Assembly (NCBI RefSeq): GCF_029024945.1
Contig: NZ_CP118976.1
Span: 1,798,001 to 1,862,000 of the forward strand
Origin: Staphylococcus succinus
Lineage (GTDB): Bacteria > Bacillota > Bacilli > Staphylococcales > Staphylococcaceae
Reading direction: 5' to 3'
DNA length: 64,000 bases
The notes beneath the pieces are model-generated. The model was not told the origin of the DNA. It ran no database searches and saw only the letters and a program-made list of their open reading frames with translations. The position numbers were made by a program, and so were the translations under genes. This document shows positions 26,741 through 36,033 of this stretch, piece after piece. Positions within the stretch are counted from its first letter, which is position 1. The number at the start of each line of letters is the position of its first letter.

Positions 26741-28588
26741 TTATTCGTCTTCTTGCATCATTTGTTTAACACGTTTTGATTCTTTCTCACGTGCTGATTT
26801 TTCTAAAATTGTTTTTCTAATACGAATATTTTCTGGTGTAGCTTCTACAAGTTCGTCGTCATTTATAAATTGTAACGCTTCTTCTAAAGTTAATACTCTA
26901 GGACGTTTCATAGTTACAGTTTGGTCTTTGTTTGCAGAACGTACGTTTGTTTGGTTCTTTTCTTTTGTGACGTTAACTGTTAAGTCATTTTCACGATTAT
27001 GTTCACCAACAACCATACCTTCATAAACTTCTGTACCAGGTTCCATGAAGTTTATTCCACGATCTTCTAAGCCCATAATTGCATATGAACTTGCTTTACC
27101 TTGATCTAATGATACTAAAGCACCATTTCTTCTACCGCCAATACGTCCTTTAACACGAGGTCTAAACTCTTCAAATGTATGGTTGATAATACCATAACCG
27201 CGAGTTTGTGACATGAATTCAGTAGTATAACCGATTAAGCCACGTGCTGGTACCATAAAGATAATACGTGTTAAGCCATTATCAGTAGTTACCATATCGA
27301 CCATTTCACCTTTACGTTGACCCAATGATTCAATAACTGAACCTGTATATTCTTGAGGCACTTCACATTGTACACGTTCAAATGGTTCACATTTAACGCC
27401 ATCAATTTCTCTTAAAATAACTTGAGGTTTAGAAACTTGTAATTCAAAACCTTCACGTCTCATGTTTTCAATTAAGATTGATAAGTGTAATTCACCACGA
27501 CCTGCAACAATCCATTTATCTGGTGATTCAGTTTGCGTAACTTTTAATGACACATCCGTCTCTAATTGTTGATCTAAACGTTCTTGAATTTGACGAGAAG
27601 TTACATAATCACCTTCACGTCCAGCAAAAGGAGAATTATTTACTCTGAAAGTCATTTCTAATGTTGGTTCATCTATTCTTAATACTGGTAAAGCATCTTG
27701 ATTATCAGTAGGTGTTACTGTTTCACCAACGTTGATATCTTCCATTCCAGATACAGCAATTAAATCGCCAGCATACGCTTCATTAACTTCTTCACGTTTT
27801 AAACCGAAGAAACCAAAGATTTTTGTTACACGGAAGTTTTTAACTGATCCGTCTAATTTAATCAATGATACACTATCTCCTACACGCATTGTTCCTCTGA
27901 ACACACGTCCTACACCAATACGTCCTAAATAATCACTATAATCTAGTAACGCAGTTTGGAATTGTAATGGTTCATCTCTATTATCAATAGGAGCAGGGAC
28001 ATAATCAATAATTGTTTCATATAATGCCTGCATGTTTTCGTCTTGTTTTTCTGCGTCTAAACTTGCTGTACCATTAACAGCTGAAGCATAAACTACTGGG
28101 AAATCTAATTGCTCATCGTTCGCTTCTAATTCGATAAATAAGTCTAAGACTTCGTCAACTACACCTTCTGGTCTAGCTTCTGGTTTATCAATTTTATTAA
28201 CTACCACTACTGGTTTTAAATTTTGCTCTAATGCTTTTTTCAATACAAAACGTGTTTGAGGCATTGTACCTTCATATGCATCAACTACTAAGACAACACC
28301 GTCAACCATTTTCATGATACGTTCTACTTCTCCGCCAAAGTCAGCATGTCCTGGTGTATCTAAAATATTAATTCGATTATCTTTATAATTAACTGCTGTG
28401 TTTTTAGCAAGGATTGTGATACCACGTTCTCTCTCAATATCATTTGAATCCATTGCTCTTTCATCTACGTGCTCGTTCTCACGGAAAATTCCTGATTGTT
28501 TTAATAATTCATCTACAAGTGTCGTTTTACCATGGTCAACGTGAGCGATGATTGCTATATTACGAACATCTTCTCTAATTTTAGTCAT
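26741..28588 (-). CDS. typA: Translational GTPase TypA/BipA
   Basis: TypA/BipA is a ribosome-associated EF-G-like GTPase used in 50S assembly and stress growth. The 615-residue protein has G1 A-H-V-D-H-G-K-T-T, D-T-P-G-H-A-D-F, N-K-I-D-K-P, two EF-G-like domains (P-F-A-G-R-E-G near 310) and the BipA-specific C-terminus (A-R-G-L-I-G-Y and R-R-N-G-A-L-V-S-L). A TTG three codons upstream is too close to the AAAGGAA, so the ATG at 28588 is chosen. Divergent from ylaF, as in the Bacillus yla region. Confidence 0.96.
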   Translation of the reverse strand: MTKIREDVRNIAIIAHVDHGKTTLVDELLKQSGIFRENEHVDERAMDSNDIERERGITILAKNTAVNYKDNRINILDTPGHADFGGEVERIMKMVDGVVLVVDAYEGTMPQTRFVLKKALEQNLKPVVVVNKIDKPEARPEGVVDEVLDLFIELEANDEQLDFPVVYASAVNGTASLDAEKQDENMQALYETIIDYVPAPIDNRDEPLQFQTALLDYSDYLGRIGVGRVFRGTMRVGDSVSLIKLDGSVKNFRVTKIFGFFGLKREEVNEAYAGDLIAVSGMEDINVGETVTPTDNQDALPVLRIDEPTLEMTFRVNNSPFAGREGDYVTSRQIQERLDQQLETDVSLKVTQTESPDKWIVAGRGELHLSILIENMRREGFELQVSKPQVILREIDGVKCEPFERVQCEVPQEYTGSVIESLGQRKGEMVDMVTTDNGLTRIIFMVPARGLIGYTTEFMSQTRGYGIINHTFEEFRPRVKGRIGGRRNGALVSLDQGKASSYAIMGLEDRGINFMEPGTEVYEGMVVGEHNRENDLTVNVTKEKNQTNVRSANKDQTVTMKRPRVLTLEEALQFINDDELVEATPENIRIRKTILEKSAREKESKRVKQMMQEDE

Positions 28589-28688
28589 TTTATACAAATT
28601 CCTTTCTCGAGTAAATTCCCACTTCTCTTTGCAACTTTTTTATTATATCATATAATTGGTTAAAGAAAACTATAAAGGTGTGGTCGGG

Positions 28689-28880
28689 ATGCAACAAAAA
28701 AAATCAAAGTCAATATTTTGGGTACTCGCTATAATAGCCATTTTATTTTTACTATTATTTAGTTTTAGTTTAGCTGCAACTAATGTTCCAATGATGATTT
28801 TAACACTTATATTGTTCATTGCAACATTTGGTTGCGGTTTCACATTAAAAAAGAAATATCGTGAAAATGATTGGCTTTAA
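28689..28880 (+). CDS. YlaF-like small membrane protein (DUF5325)
   Basis: This 63-residue protein has two membrane helices (about residues 9-27 and 32-49) between a lysine-rich start M-Q-Q-K-K-S-K-S and a charged end K-K-K-Y-R-E-N-D-W-L. Size, topology and position next to typA match Bacillus YlaF. Upstream in-frame codons exist, but GGTGTGGTCGGG lies just before this ATG. Function unknown. Confidence 0.78.
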   Translation: MQQKKSKSIFWVLAIIAILFLLLFSFSLAATNVPMMILTLILFIATFGCGFTLKKKYRENDWL

Positions 28881-28910
28881 ATCAGTACTTTTTTCATAAA
28901 TAATTTTTAG

Positions 28911-28950
28911 AAGCGCCTTACTCTACAAACACGAGTAAGACGCTTTTTTT
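28911..28950. terminator. Terminator between ylaF and the inositol-phosphatase gene
   Basis: Dyad AAGCGcCTTACTC / GAGTAAGaCGCTT followed by T-run on the plus strand. Confidence 0.85.
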
Positions 28951-28966
28951 GTCTATTTGAAAATCG

Positions 28967-29788
28967 CTAATCACTATTTTTTAATCTTTTTTGTAATAAT
29001 TCTATGATTTCAATATTTTTTTCAAAATGATTACTTATTAATTCCGAGTGAAGTTGCTTGTTTGCCATAACAATTGAACTAGGTTCATAAATAGATAATG
29101 TATCCCCCATTAAATTAGTCCCTTTACCACCAACTTCATTCAAGATAATCAACCCGCCTGCAAAATCCCAAGGTTGTAACCTTGGTGTGATATATCCTGC
29201 CAACTTACCTGTCGCTACATAAACAATTTCCAATGCTGCAGAACCGTAAGCACGTGCGCTCCTTGCTTCATCAACGATCGGTTTAAATATTTCTCCTAGC
29301 CTTGGCTTGGTCAACCAATTAGGATTTATACCTATAATACTTGTTTTTAAAGGTGTCGAAGGTATATCTGGTATTGGATGTTCATTTTCATATGCACCTT
29401 CCCCCGCTTTGGCATGGTATAGCACATCATTCATCACATCATAAACAAATCCTGCATAGGGTTTTCCTTCATTATATATACCAATCGATATTGCAAAGTT
29501 TTCTTTTTGATGTACAAAGTTCAATGTACCATCGATAGGATCTACTACCCAAACTACACCTTGTTCATCTACTAGGTCATGTCCATGCCCCTCTTCGCCG
29601 ATAACTAAATGATTCGGGTATGTCTTCATTATATTATCAAATATATATTTTTCAGTAGCTTTGTCTACATTAGTTACTAAATCATTTGGGTTTGATTTTG
29701 TTTCTATTTCTATATCTTGTTTCATTATTTTTTTAACATTATTTCCCGCTTCTAATATTAGACCTTTAGCAAATTCATAAACAGTCAT
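28967..29788 (-). CDS. Inositol monophosphatase family protein
   Basis: The 273-residue protein carries the lithium-sensitive phosphatase motifs: I-G-E-E-G-H near residue 63, D-P-I-D-G-T-L-N-F near 83 and P-W-D-F-A-G-G near 204, which bind catalytic metals. Members hydrolyse inositol-1-phosphate, PAP or other small sugar phosphates; the substrate here cannot be assigned. AAGGAG precedes the ATG. Divergent from yktB. Confidence 0.9.
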   Translation of the reverse strand: MTVYEFAKGLILEAGNNVKKIMKQDIEIETKSNPNDLVTNVDKATEKYIFDNIMKTYPNHLVIGEEGHGHDLVDEQGVVWVVDPIDGTLNFVHQKENFAISIGIYNEGKPYAGFVYDVMNDVLYHAKAGEGAYENEHPIPDIPSTPLKTSIIGINPNWLTKPRLGEIFKPIVDEARSARAYGSAALEIVYVATGKLAGYITPRLQPWDFAGGLIILNEVGGKGTNLMGDTLSIYEPSSIVMANKQLHSELISNHFEKNIEIIELLQKRLKNSD

Positions 29789-30035
29789 TGTATCAGCTCC
29801 TTAGTCTCTTTATATTATACATTAATTATTGTTCTAAAAGGTGTTGAATAACTTCCCTAATATTCATTTTTTATATGTATAGCATTTAAATTAAATTGTT
29901 TAGTTCATTAATATATCTTTGTATACCCTATTATACTTACTTTCACACGCTGATCATACGCTCAGTCAAAGTCGATGAGAGTAATAACAAATTATGCTAC
30001 AATACAAACGAATATATTGAATATAGGAGGTCTAT

Positions 30036-30647
30036 ATGACTAAGTACACATTTAAACCTAATGACTTTAAAGCTTTTACAATAGATGGTCTTGATGCGCG
30101 CATGGAAGCATTGAATGAACGCGTTCGACCACAATTAAATGAATTGGGAGCGTATTTCACTCAATTTTTAGAAACAACAACTGGCGAAACATTTTATCCA
30201 CATGTTGCTAAACACGCTCGTCGAAGCGTAAACCCACCTAAAGACACATGGGTGGCTTTTGCTACTAATAATCGAGGTTACAAAATGCTTCCTCACTTCC
30301 AGATAGGGTTATTTGAAGATCAATTATTTGTAATGTATGGTGTAATGCATGAAGCTAAAGATAAAGCTCAACGTGTCGATGTATTTACTGAGCAATTTGA
30401 AACATTAAAAAACTTACCAAAAGATTATAGTGTAAGTTTAGACCATATGAGTCAAGAAAAAACTTACATACATGAAATGTCTGACGAAGATTTAAATAAG
30501 GCCATAACACGTGTGAAACAAGTTAAAAAAGGTGAGTTTTTTGTTGCACGCACATTAACTCCTCAAAGCGAACAGCTAAAAAGCGATAAATCATTCTTAC
30601 ATTTCTTAGAAGAAACATTTGAACAATTATTAAAATTTTATAGATAA
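30036..30647 (+). CDS. yktB: DUF1054 family protein YktB
   Basis: The 203-residue cytoplasmic protein matches the UPF0637/YktB pattern, with F-K-P-N-D-F-K-A-F at the start, H-A-R-R-S-V-N-P-P-K-D-T-W-V-A-F near 60 and P-H-F-Q-I-G-L near 87. Preceded by AGGAGG. No known function. In Bacillus it neighbours yktA and the inositol phosphatase yktC, both also in this window. Confidence 0.9.
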   Translation: MTKYTFKPNDFKAFTIDGLDARMEALNERVRPQLNELGAYFTQFLETTTGETFYPHVAKHARRSVNPPKDTWVAFATNNRGYKMLPHFQIGLFEDQLFVMYGVMHEAKDKAQRVDVFTEQFETLKNLPKDYSVSLDHMSQEKTYIHEMSDEDLNKAITRVKQVKKGEFFVARTLTPQSEQLKSDKSFLHFLEETFEQLLKFYR

Positions 30648-30666
30648 TTTTCTATCAACATGGTGT

Positions 30667-30708
30667 AAAAGCACGGAGCTAAAGTTTAACTTTAGCTCCG
30701 TGCTTTAA
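30667..30708 (+). terminator. yktB terminator
   Basis: Perfect dyad AAAGCACGGAGCTAAAGTT / AACTTTAGCTCCGTGCTTT with a one-base centre, followed by T-rich sequence; may also serve the converging DUF4064 gene. Confidence 0.92.
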
Positions 30709-30753
30709 ATTTGTCCTTTTTTCATTACTCAACTAGATAAGTTAATCATCAAA

Positions 30754-31248
30754 TTAATATATATAAGGATCATTGTCTTTTTTCTTTTTCATTTCCGTAT
30801 CAGGGTTTACTTCCGGGTGTTGTTGTTTTTGACTGTCTCCATTTTGTTGATTGGGTTTTAGATTATTATGCTTTTTATCATTTTTTCTACTAAACAGCAT
30901 AATAGCAACTATCAACCATAAAACAAGTGCAATGATATTAGCAGTAAATAAACCTATTAAACCAGCTACAATAAATAAACATGCAGATAATACTCTGTGT
31001 TTATTTATTAAAATTGTTGCTATAATACCTAATATTGTAGAAATAAGTAAGATGCTACCTTGGAAAATTGCGGTAGCTTTAAATGCTTCTGAGGATATCT
31101 CTACGCCATTTTGTTGATTCATTTCATTATACATTTCTACAAATTGTGGATTGTTTATTAAAAATAACCCTATTACTAAAAACAATAAATATATTAAACT
31201 TAGTCCATTTGCGATCCATGCAATAATGCGTTCTGCTTTTCTCTTCAT
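30754..31248 (-). CDS. DUF4064 membrane protein
   Basis: The 164-residue protein has four membrane helices (about residues 12-30, 63-82, 87-103, 105-121) and a polar, K/N/Q-rich tail ending K-K-K-K-D-N-D-P-Y-I-Y. The region R-V-L-S-A-C-L-F-I-V-A-G and L-I-V-A-I-M-L-F-S-R-K closely matches the larger protein at 32851-34068 on the other side of mntH, so the two are paralogues. AGGAGGA precedes the ATG. Function unknown. Confidence 0.82.
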   Translation of the reverse strand: MKRKAERIIAWIANGLSLIYLLFLVIGLFLINNPQFVEMYNEMNQQNGVEISSEAFKATAIFQGSILLISTILGIIATILINKHRVLSACLFIVAGLIGLFTANIIALVLWLIVAIMLFSRKNDKKHNNLKPNQQNGDSQKQQHPEVNPDTEMKKKKDNDPYIY

Positions 31249-31397
31249 CGTTATCCTCCTCTTCTATATTTTAATACTATCATAGCAAAATTATTAAAGT
31301 TTAAAAATTATCTTGTGCTATTTAGATACATAATCTATTAAATCAAGCCTATTTTATTTAATCTAATGTGATAATACTTATGTTTACAACCTTAGTT

Positions 31398-31411
31398 TTA
31401 GGTTGACCTAA
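31398..31411. promoter_or_regulatory. DtxR/MntR-type operator upstream of mntH
   Basis: TTAGGTtgACCTAA is a 6+6 inverted repeat embedded in TTT...AAA, 56 bases before the mntH start. It resembles the palindromes bound by staphylococcal MntR/SirR, manganese-responsive repressors known to control Mn transporters. No other copy was seen in the window. Confidence 0.75.
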
Positions 31412-31466
31412 CAAATTATTTGGAGTAATCTAGAGAATATTGATGATACATTTAGGCGGTGATTTT

Positions 31467-32807
31467 TTGACACAACAAACAAACAATAAACATAAAAGTA
31501 TGGATGAAATCAATAATACGGTTTCTGTAAACTCTAATGGTAAATTCAGCCAAAAATTACTTTCCTTTTTAGGACCTGGACTATTAGTAGCGGTAGGTTA
31601 TATGGATCCAGGTAATTGGATTACTTCCATGCAAGGCGGCGCACAATTTGGTTATATTTTGCTATTCGTAATTTTACTATCTAGTTTATCTGCAATGCTA
31701 TTACAAAGTATGACAGTAAGATTAGGCATAGCAACAGGTATGGACTTAGCGCAAGCAACCAAACACTATTTGAACAAACCGCTTTCGTTTATATTTTGGA
31801 TTATAGCAGAGCTTGCAATTATCGCTACAGACATTGCTGAAGTTATCGGAAGTGCTATTGCCTTAGATTTACTATTTGATATTCCATTATTAATAGGTGC
31901 ATTAATCACAGTACTCGACGTTTTCTTATTGTTATTTATTATGCGTTTTGGATTTAGAAAAATTGAAGCTATCGTCGGAACATTGATTTTTACCGTACTC
32001 GTTATTTTTATATTCGAAGTATTCATAGCTTCACCAGAAGTAAATGATATAATTAATGGCTTTATACCACACCAGACAATTATTACAGATAATAGTGCCC
32101 TATTTATAGCATTAGGTATTATTGGTGCGACAATTATGCCACATAACTTATATTTACATTCTTCCATCGTACAATCTAGAATGTATGATAGAAATAGTAT
32201 AAAATCAAAAGCACAAGCTATTAAATTTGCCACTCTCGATTCGAATATACAACTATCTATTGCATTTGTTATTAACTGTTTATTACTCGTGTTAGGCGCC
32301 GCGTTATTTTATGGCGTAAATACGGAACAACTCGGTGGTTTTTATGATTTATACAATGCGTTGTTGCATCAACCGGTGATAGGCGCTTCTATGGGTGCAG
32401 TGATGAGTACGTTGTTTGCAATAGCACTGCTTGCCTCCGGACAAAATTCAACAATAACGGGGACAATGGCAGGACAAATAGTCATGGAAGGATTTATAAA
32501 CCTTAAAATACCTAATTGGTTACGTAGGCTAATCACAAGAGTCATTGCCATATTACCTATTATTTTATGCTTAATTATATTTCATGGTAATGAAGCTAAA
32601 ATGGAACAACTATTAGTATTCTCTCAAGTATTTTTAAGTTTAGCGTTACCCTTTTCATTAATCCCATTACAACTAGCAACTAACGATTATCGTTTAATGG
32701 GGCCGTTTAAAAATAAAAGTTGGGTTAATACCATTTCCTGGATCCTAATAATTATTTTAAGTATTTTAAATATCTATTTAATTATTCAAACATTTCAAGA
32801 CTTATAG
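31467..32807 (+). CDS. mntH: Nramp-family divalent metal/proton symporter MntH
   Basis: MntH imports Mn(II) with protons. The 446-residue protein has eleven predicted helices and the two metal-binding signatures, D-P-G-N-W in helix 1 and M-P-H-N-L in helix 6. Start choice: the frame opens with TTG-ATG at 31440/31443, but AGGCGGTGA lies four bases before the TTG at 31467, which I prefer; the ATG at 31443 remains possible. A MntR-type operator lies upstream. Flanked by two DUF4064 paralogues transcribed the other way. Confidence 0.94.
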   Translation: MTQQTNNKHKSMDEINNTVSVNSNGKFSQKLLSFLGPGLLVAVGYMDPGNWITSMQGGAQFGYILLFVILLSSLSAMLLQSMTVRLGIATGMDLAQATKHYLNKPLSFIFWIIAELAIIATDIAEVIGSAIALDLLFDIPLLIGALITVLDVFLLLFIMRFGFRKIEAIVGTLIFTVLVIFIFEVFIASPEVNDIINGFIPHQTIITDNSALFIALGIIGATIMPHNLYLHSSIVQSRMYDRNSIKSKAQAIKFATLDSNIQLSIAFVINCLLLVLGAALFYGVNTEQLGGFYDLYNALLHQPVIGASMGAVMSTLFAIALLASGQNSTITGTMAGQIVMEGFINLKIPNWLRRLITRVIAILPIILCLIIFHGNEAKMEQLLVFSQVFLSLALPFSLIPLQLATNDYRLMGPFKNKSWVNTISWILIIILSILNIYLIIQTFQDL

Positions 32808-32815
32808 CGATATAA

Positions 32816-32849
32816 AAATGCCGATGATATCATATCATCGGCATTTTTA
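32816..32849. terminator. Bidirectional terminator after mntH
   Basis: Dyad AAAATGCCGATGAT / ATCATCGGCATTTT with a short loop, ending at the stop of the converging gene. Confidence 0.9.
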
Positions 32850-32850
32850 T

Positions 32851-34068
32851 TTAAGATTTATCTTTTGTTTGATCTTCTGATGTCGAAGATGCTTCATTAG
32901 TTTCTTGATCTTCTGCATCATGTGATGTTACTTTTTTACGTTCTTCAAAATTCATTCTACGTTGATTTACAGCACTAGGTCGTTGCTTGCGCTTTTCTTT
33001 CTCACGTTGTCTGCGTTCTTTTTTCTCTTGCTTAATACGTGCTTTTTCTTCAGCTTTCTCTTGTTTTAATCTTGCAGCTTCTTCTGCCTTTTCTTGTTTA
33101 AGACGTTGTTGTTCTTCATATTCTGCTTGTTTACGTTGCGCCTCTTCTTCTGCAAGTTGTTGGTTATATCTTTCCGTTTCTGCTCTTTCACGTTCTGCTT
33201 GTTCATTCATTGCATCATTTTGTTGATGCTGCATTTCATCTTCAACAGGTTTACCCTTTTCATCATAAATACTACTTACCTGACCAAATTCATCATCAGA
33301 ACTTTGCTGTCCATCTTGGTTTTCATGGTGCTTTTTGTTTTTATAGTTGTATTTAGCCTGTCTTGAAAGTATTTTCGGTTCTTCATCCGATGCATCTTTT
33401 TCTGTATTTACTTTTTCGGCAATTTCAGAACTATAACCACCTCTTCTGAGTTGATTATCTTTGTTTGTTTGTTGTTCTACGTCAGAAGTTTGTTGTCTGT
33501 CATCATTTTGAGGCTCCACAACACCTTGAGGTTTTGTAAATTCTTGATGTTGCTCATAATCTGTGTAATGTCCTTGATTTCCTTCTGCATAATACGCAGG
33601 TACGGTTTCTACTTTTTCTTTACGCGCAAACATCATGATTGCAATAATTAAAAATAGAATAGGGATAATCAATGTTACAAATAGTAACACTAACGGCAAA
33701 GTAACTAAAGTAGCTACTAAGAATAAGAATCCAGATAAAACTCTTATATTCATTGAAATTAATGCTAAAAATGAAATTAATAGACAAATGATAAAATATA
33801 CTATAACTGCCCACACACCATTTTGTAACCATATTACAAACTGGGTTGTATTTAGACTATTATTAGCTAAAAGTTGTTGGACAAAATCATTTCCGTTCAA
33901 TGAAGTTTCTAAATTTTGTATTGATGTGTCACTACTAAAAGATACTAGTGCAATAAACATCGTAATAATGGTAAGTAAGAGTAAGAATATCCAACTCAAC
34001 CAACCTAATACTTTTTCTGCTAGTCGACTCACTGGACGCCTAACTTGAGTATATTGCTCTCCTGACAT
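32851..34068 (-). CDS. DUF4064 membrane protein with long charged tail; possible AuxB
   Basis: The 405-residue protein has a four-helix DUF4064-like domain (residues about 18-150) and then a 250-residue hydrophilic tail, presumably cytoplasmic, with near-repeats of L-K-Q-E-K-A-E-E-A-A-R and a block of E/R/Q/K coiled coil ending in K-R-K-Q-R. AAGGAG lies before the ATG at 34068; a 10-codon longer frame lacks one. By position after potD and before mntH it matches the S. aureus gene I recall as auxB, a membrane factor that stabilises lipoteichoic acid and affects beta-lactam resistance. That identity is from memory and unverified. Confidence 0.75.
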   Translation of the reverse strand: MSGEQYTQVRRPVSRLAEKVLGWLSWIFLLLLTIITMFIALVSFSSDTSIQNLETSLNGNDFVQQLLANNSLNTTQFVIWLQNGVWAVIVYFIICLLISFLALISMNIRVLSGFLFLVATLVTLPLVLLFVTLIIPILFLIIAIMMFARKEKVETVPAYYAEGNQGHYTDYEQHQEFTKPQGVVEPQNDDRQQTSDVEQQTNKDNQLRRGGYSSEIAEKVNTEKDASDEEPKILSRQAKYNYKNKKHHENQDGQQSSDDEFGQVSSIYDEKGKPVEDEMQHQQNDAMNEQAERERAETERYNQQLAEEEAQRKQAEYEEQQRLKQEKAEEAARLKQEKAEEKARIKQEKKERRQREKEKRKQRPSAVNQRRMNFEERKKVTSHDAEDQETNEASSTSEDQTKDKS

Positions 34069-34141
34069 GTATTTACAACTCCTTATATTGCTTGTCAAAC
34101 TATTATATCGAATTAACAGTAAAATAACTACTAACTACGAT

Positions 34142-35215
34142 TTATTTTAATGACATTTTAAAATTTAAAAATCTTTCGTTATATTCGCTTAATGTTTCTT
34201 TACCTAAGTCTTTATAAACTTCTAATTTAGATTGCGTTTCTTGAGACGGATAGAAGCGATCATCATTTTTAACATTGGCCGGCAATTTTGCTCTTGCGAC
34301 TTTATTAGGTGTTGCATAGCCTACCCACTCTGTATTTTGCTTATTAATTTTTGCATCTAATAGAAAATTCATAAATTTATATGCACCTTCTTTGTTTTGT
34401 GCTGTTTTTGGTATAACCATGTTATCAAACCATAGGTTAGAACCTTCTTTAGGAACTACATAATCAAATTCATCACTCGCTTGAACAATAGGTGCTGCTA
34501 CGCCACTCCAAACAACTGCGATGTTTGCTTCATGTTGCTCTAACATCATTGTAATTTCATCACCTACTACACCTTTAACATTTGGGCTTAAGCGTGTTAA
34601 ATTTTTCTCTGCTTTTTCTAAATGTTGTCTATGGGTATCATTTAAACTATAACCTAATTTGTTAAGTGATAATCCTATTATTTCTCTAGCACCATCTACT
34701 AATAAGACATCATCATTATATTTTTTATTGTAAAGGCTTTGCCATGAATTAAAATTATCGTTTGGATATATATTTTTATTATATACAATTCCTACAGTAC
34801 CAAAAAAATAAGGCACTGAATATCGATTTCCTTTATCAAATGGCATATTCATATAATCAGAATCTAGATTTTTCATATTAGGTATTTTTTCATGATTAAT
34901 AGGTAATAATAACTTTTCACGTTTCATTTTTTCTACTGTATATTCACTTGGAAAAGCTACATCGTAATGCGTACCACCATTACGGATTTTGGCTTCCATT
35001 GCTTCGTTAGAATCAAATGTTTCATAAACAACTTCTATACCAGTTTCTTTTTGGAATTGTTTAATTAACTCAGGGTCTATATATTCTCCCCAGTTATATA
35101 CATAAATTTTTTCCCCGCTTGAAGAGTGATTTTTCGCAGTGAATTTTTGGCTTATAAATAAACATATCATTCCTACAGCAATTGAAACTATAATTAATTG
35201 TAAAAAGCGCTTCAT
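34142..35215 (-). CDS. potD: Spermidine/putrescine ABC transporter substrate-binding protein PotD
   Basis: The 357-residue protein binds polyamines outside the cell and delivers them to PotBC. It has the family opening Y-V-Y-N-W-G-E-Y-I-D near residue 38, D-V-A-F-P-S-E-Y, and V-V-W-S-G-V-A near 240. The N-terminal hydrophobic stretch contains C18 but in the context G-M-I-C-L-F, not a lipobox, so it may be membrane-anchored rather than lipidated. Its ATG overlaps the potC stop (ATGA). Last gene of xre-potABCD. Confidence 0.93.
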   Translation of the reverse strand: MKRFLQLIIVSIAVGMICLFISQKFTAKNHSSSGEKIYVYNWGEYIDPELIKQFQKETGIEVVYETFDSNEAMEAKIRNGGTHYDVAFPSEYTVEKMKREKLLLPINHEKIPNMKNLDSDYMNMPFDKGNRYSVPYFFGTVGIVYNKNIYPNDNFNSWQSLYNKKYNDDVLLVDGAREIIGLSLNKLGYSLNDTHRQHLEKAEKNLTRLSPNVKGVVGDEITMMLEQHEANIAVVWSGVAAPIVQASDEFDYVVPKEGSNLWFDNMVIPKTAQNKEGAYKFMNFLLDAKINKQNTEWVGYATPNKVARAKLPANVKNDDRFYPSQETQSKLEVYKDLGKETLSEYNERFLNFKMSLK

Positions 35216-36033
35216 CGTTGTATACCTCGCTTCAGGAGTCGTTTATGCTTCATTGTACTTTGTATTACATAATAACCTAATACTCCCATCATAATGACTA
35301 CGAATAATATTGTTGATATAGCGTTAATTTCCATACTAATTCCTTTTCTGGCCATAGCGTATACTTCAACAGACAATACACTAAAGCCGTTTCCAGTAAC
35401 AAAGAAACTAACAGTAAAATCATCTAGAGAATAAGTTAATGCCATAAAAAAGCCACCTAAAATTGCGGGCATTAATTGTGGTAACATGACTTTATTCAAT
35501 AATTGCATCTCTGTAGCTCCTAAATCACGTGCTGCATCTAGCGTATTCCCATTCATTTCATACAGTTTGGGCAATACAATAATGACTACAATAGGAATAC
35601 AAAAAGCGATGTGGGAAATGAGTACTGTCATAAACCCAAGGCCTAACCCAGTAAAATGTCCTATTGCTGTAAACATAATTAAAAATGAAGCACCAATCAC
35701 AACATCTGAGGATACCATCAAAACATTATTTAATGTTAAAAGCGAAACTTTTAATTTTTTATCTTTTAAATGATATAAACCTATGGCTCCCATTGTTCCG
35801 ATGACTGTAGCAAACGCTGCAGCTAACAAAGCTACTGCAATCGTATTAAAAATAACAGCCATCAAACGATCATTACTAAATAACGATTGGTAATGTTCTA
35901 AAGTAAATCCCTCAAAATGAATCATATTACCAGCAGAATTAAATGAATATACCATTAAAAATAATATTGGAATATACAATATTGCAGTTAAGCTGAAGAT
36001 ATATAACTTGCCATACCATTTCATTAGATTCAC
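35212..36033 (-). CDS. potC: Spermidine/putrescine ABC transporter permease PotC
   Basis: A 273-residue permease with six helices and the ABC-permease EAA-type loop D-A-A-R-D-L-G-A-T-E near residue 165, which contacts PotA. The second permease of the pair with PotB. Overlaps both potB and potD by four bases, showing tight coupling. Confidence 0.94.
   Translation of the reverse strand: MNLMKWYGKLYIFSLTAILYIPILFLMVYSFNSAGNMIHFEGFTLEHYQSLFSNDRLMAVIFNTIAVALLAAAFATVIGTMGAIGLYHLKDKKLKVSLLTLNNVLMVSSDVVIGASFLIMFTAIGHFTGLGLGFMTVLISHIAFCIPIVVIIVLPKLYEMNGNTLDAARDLGATEMQLLNKVMLPQLMPAILGGFFMALTYSLDDFTVSFFVTGNGFSVLSVEVYAMARKGISMEINAISTILFVVIMMGVLGYYVIQSTMKHKRLLKRGIQR

Noticed and set aside
31766..32233. 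155-codon minus-strand frame inside mntH
   Set aside because: Mirror frame of a conserved membrane protein gene; no ribosome binding site.
32987..34048. Several plus-strand frames of 66-137 codons
   Set aside because: They mirror the biased codons of the coiled-coil and membrane gene on the minus strand and have low-complexity products.
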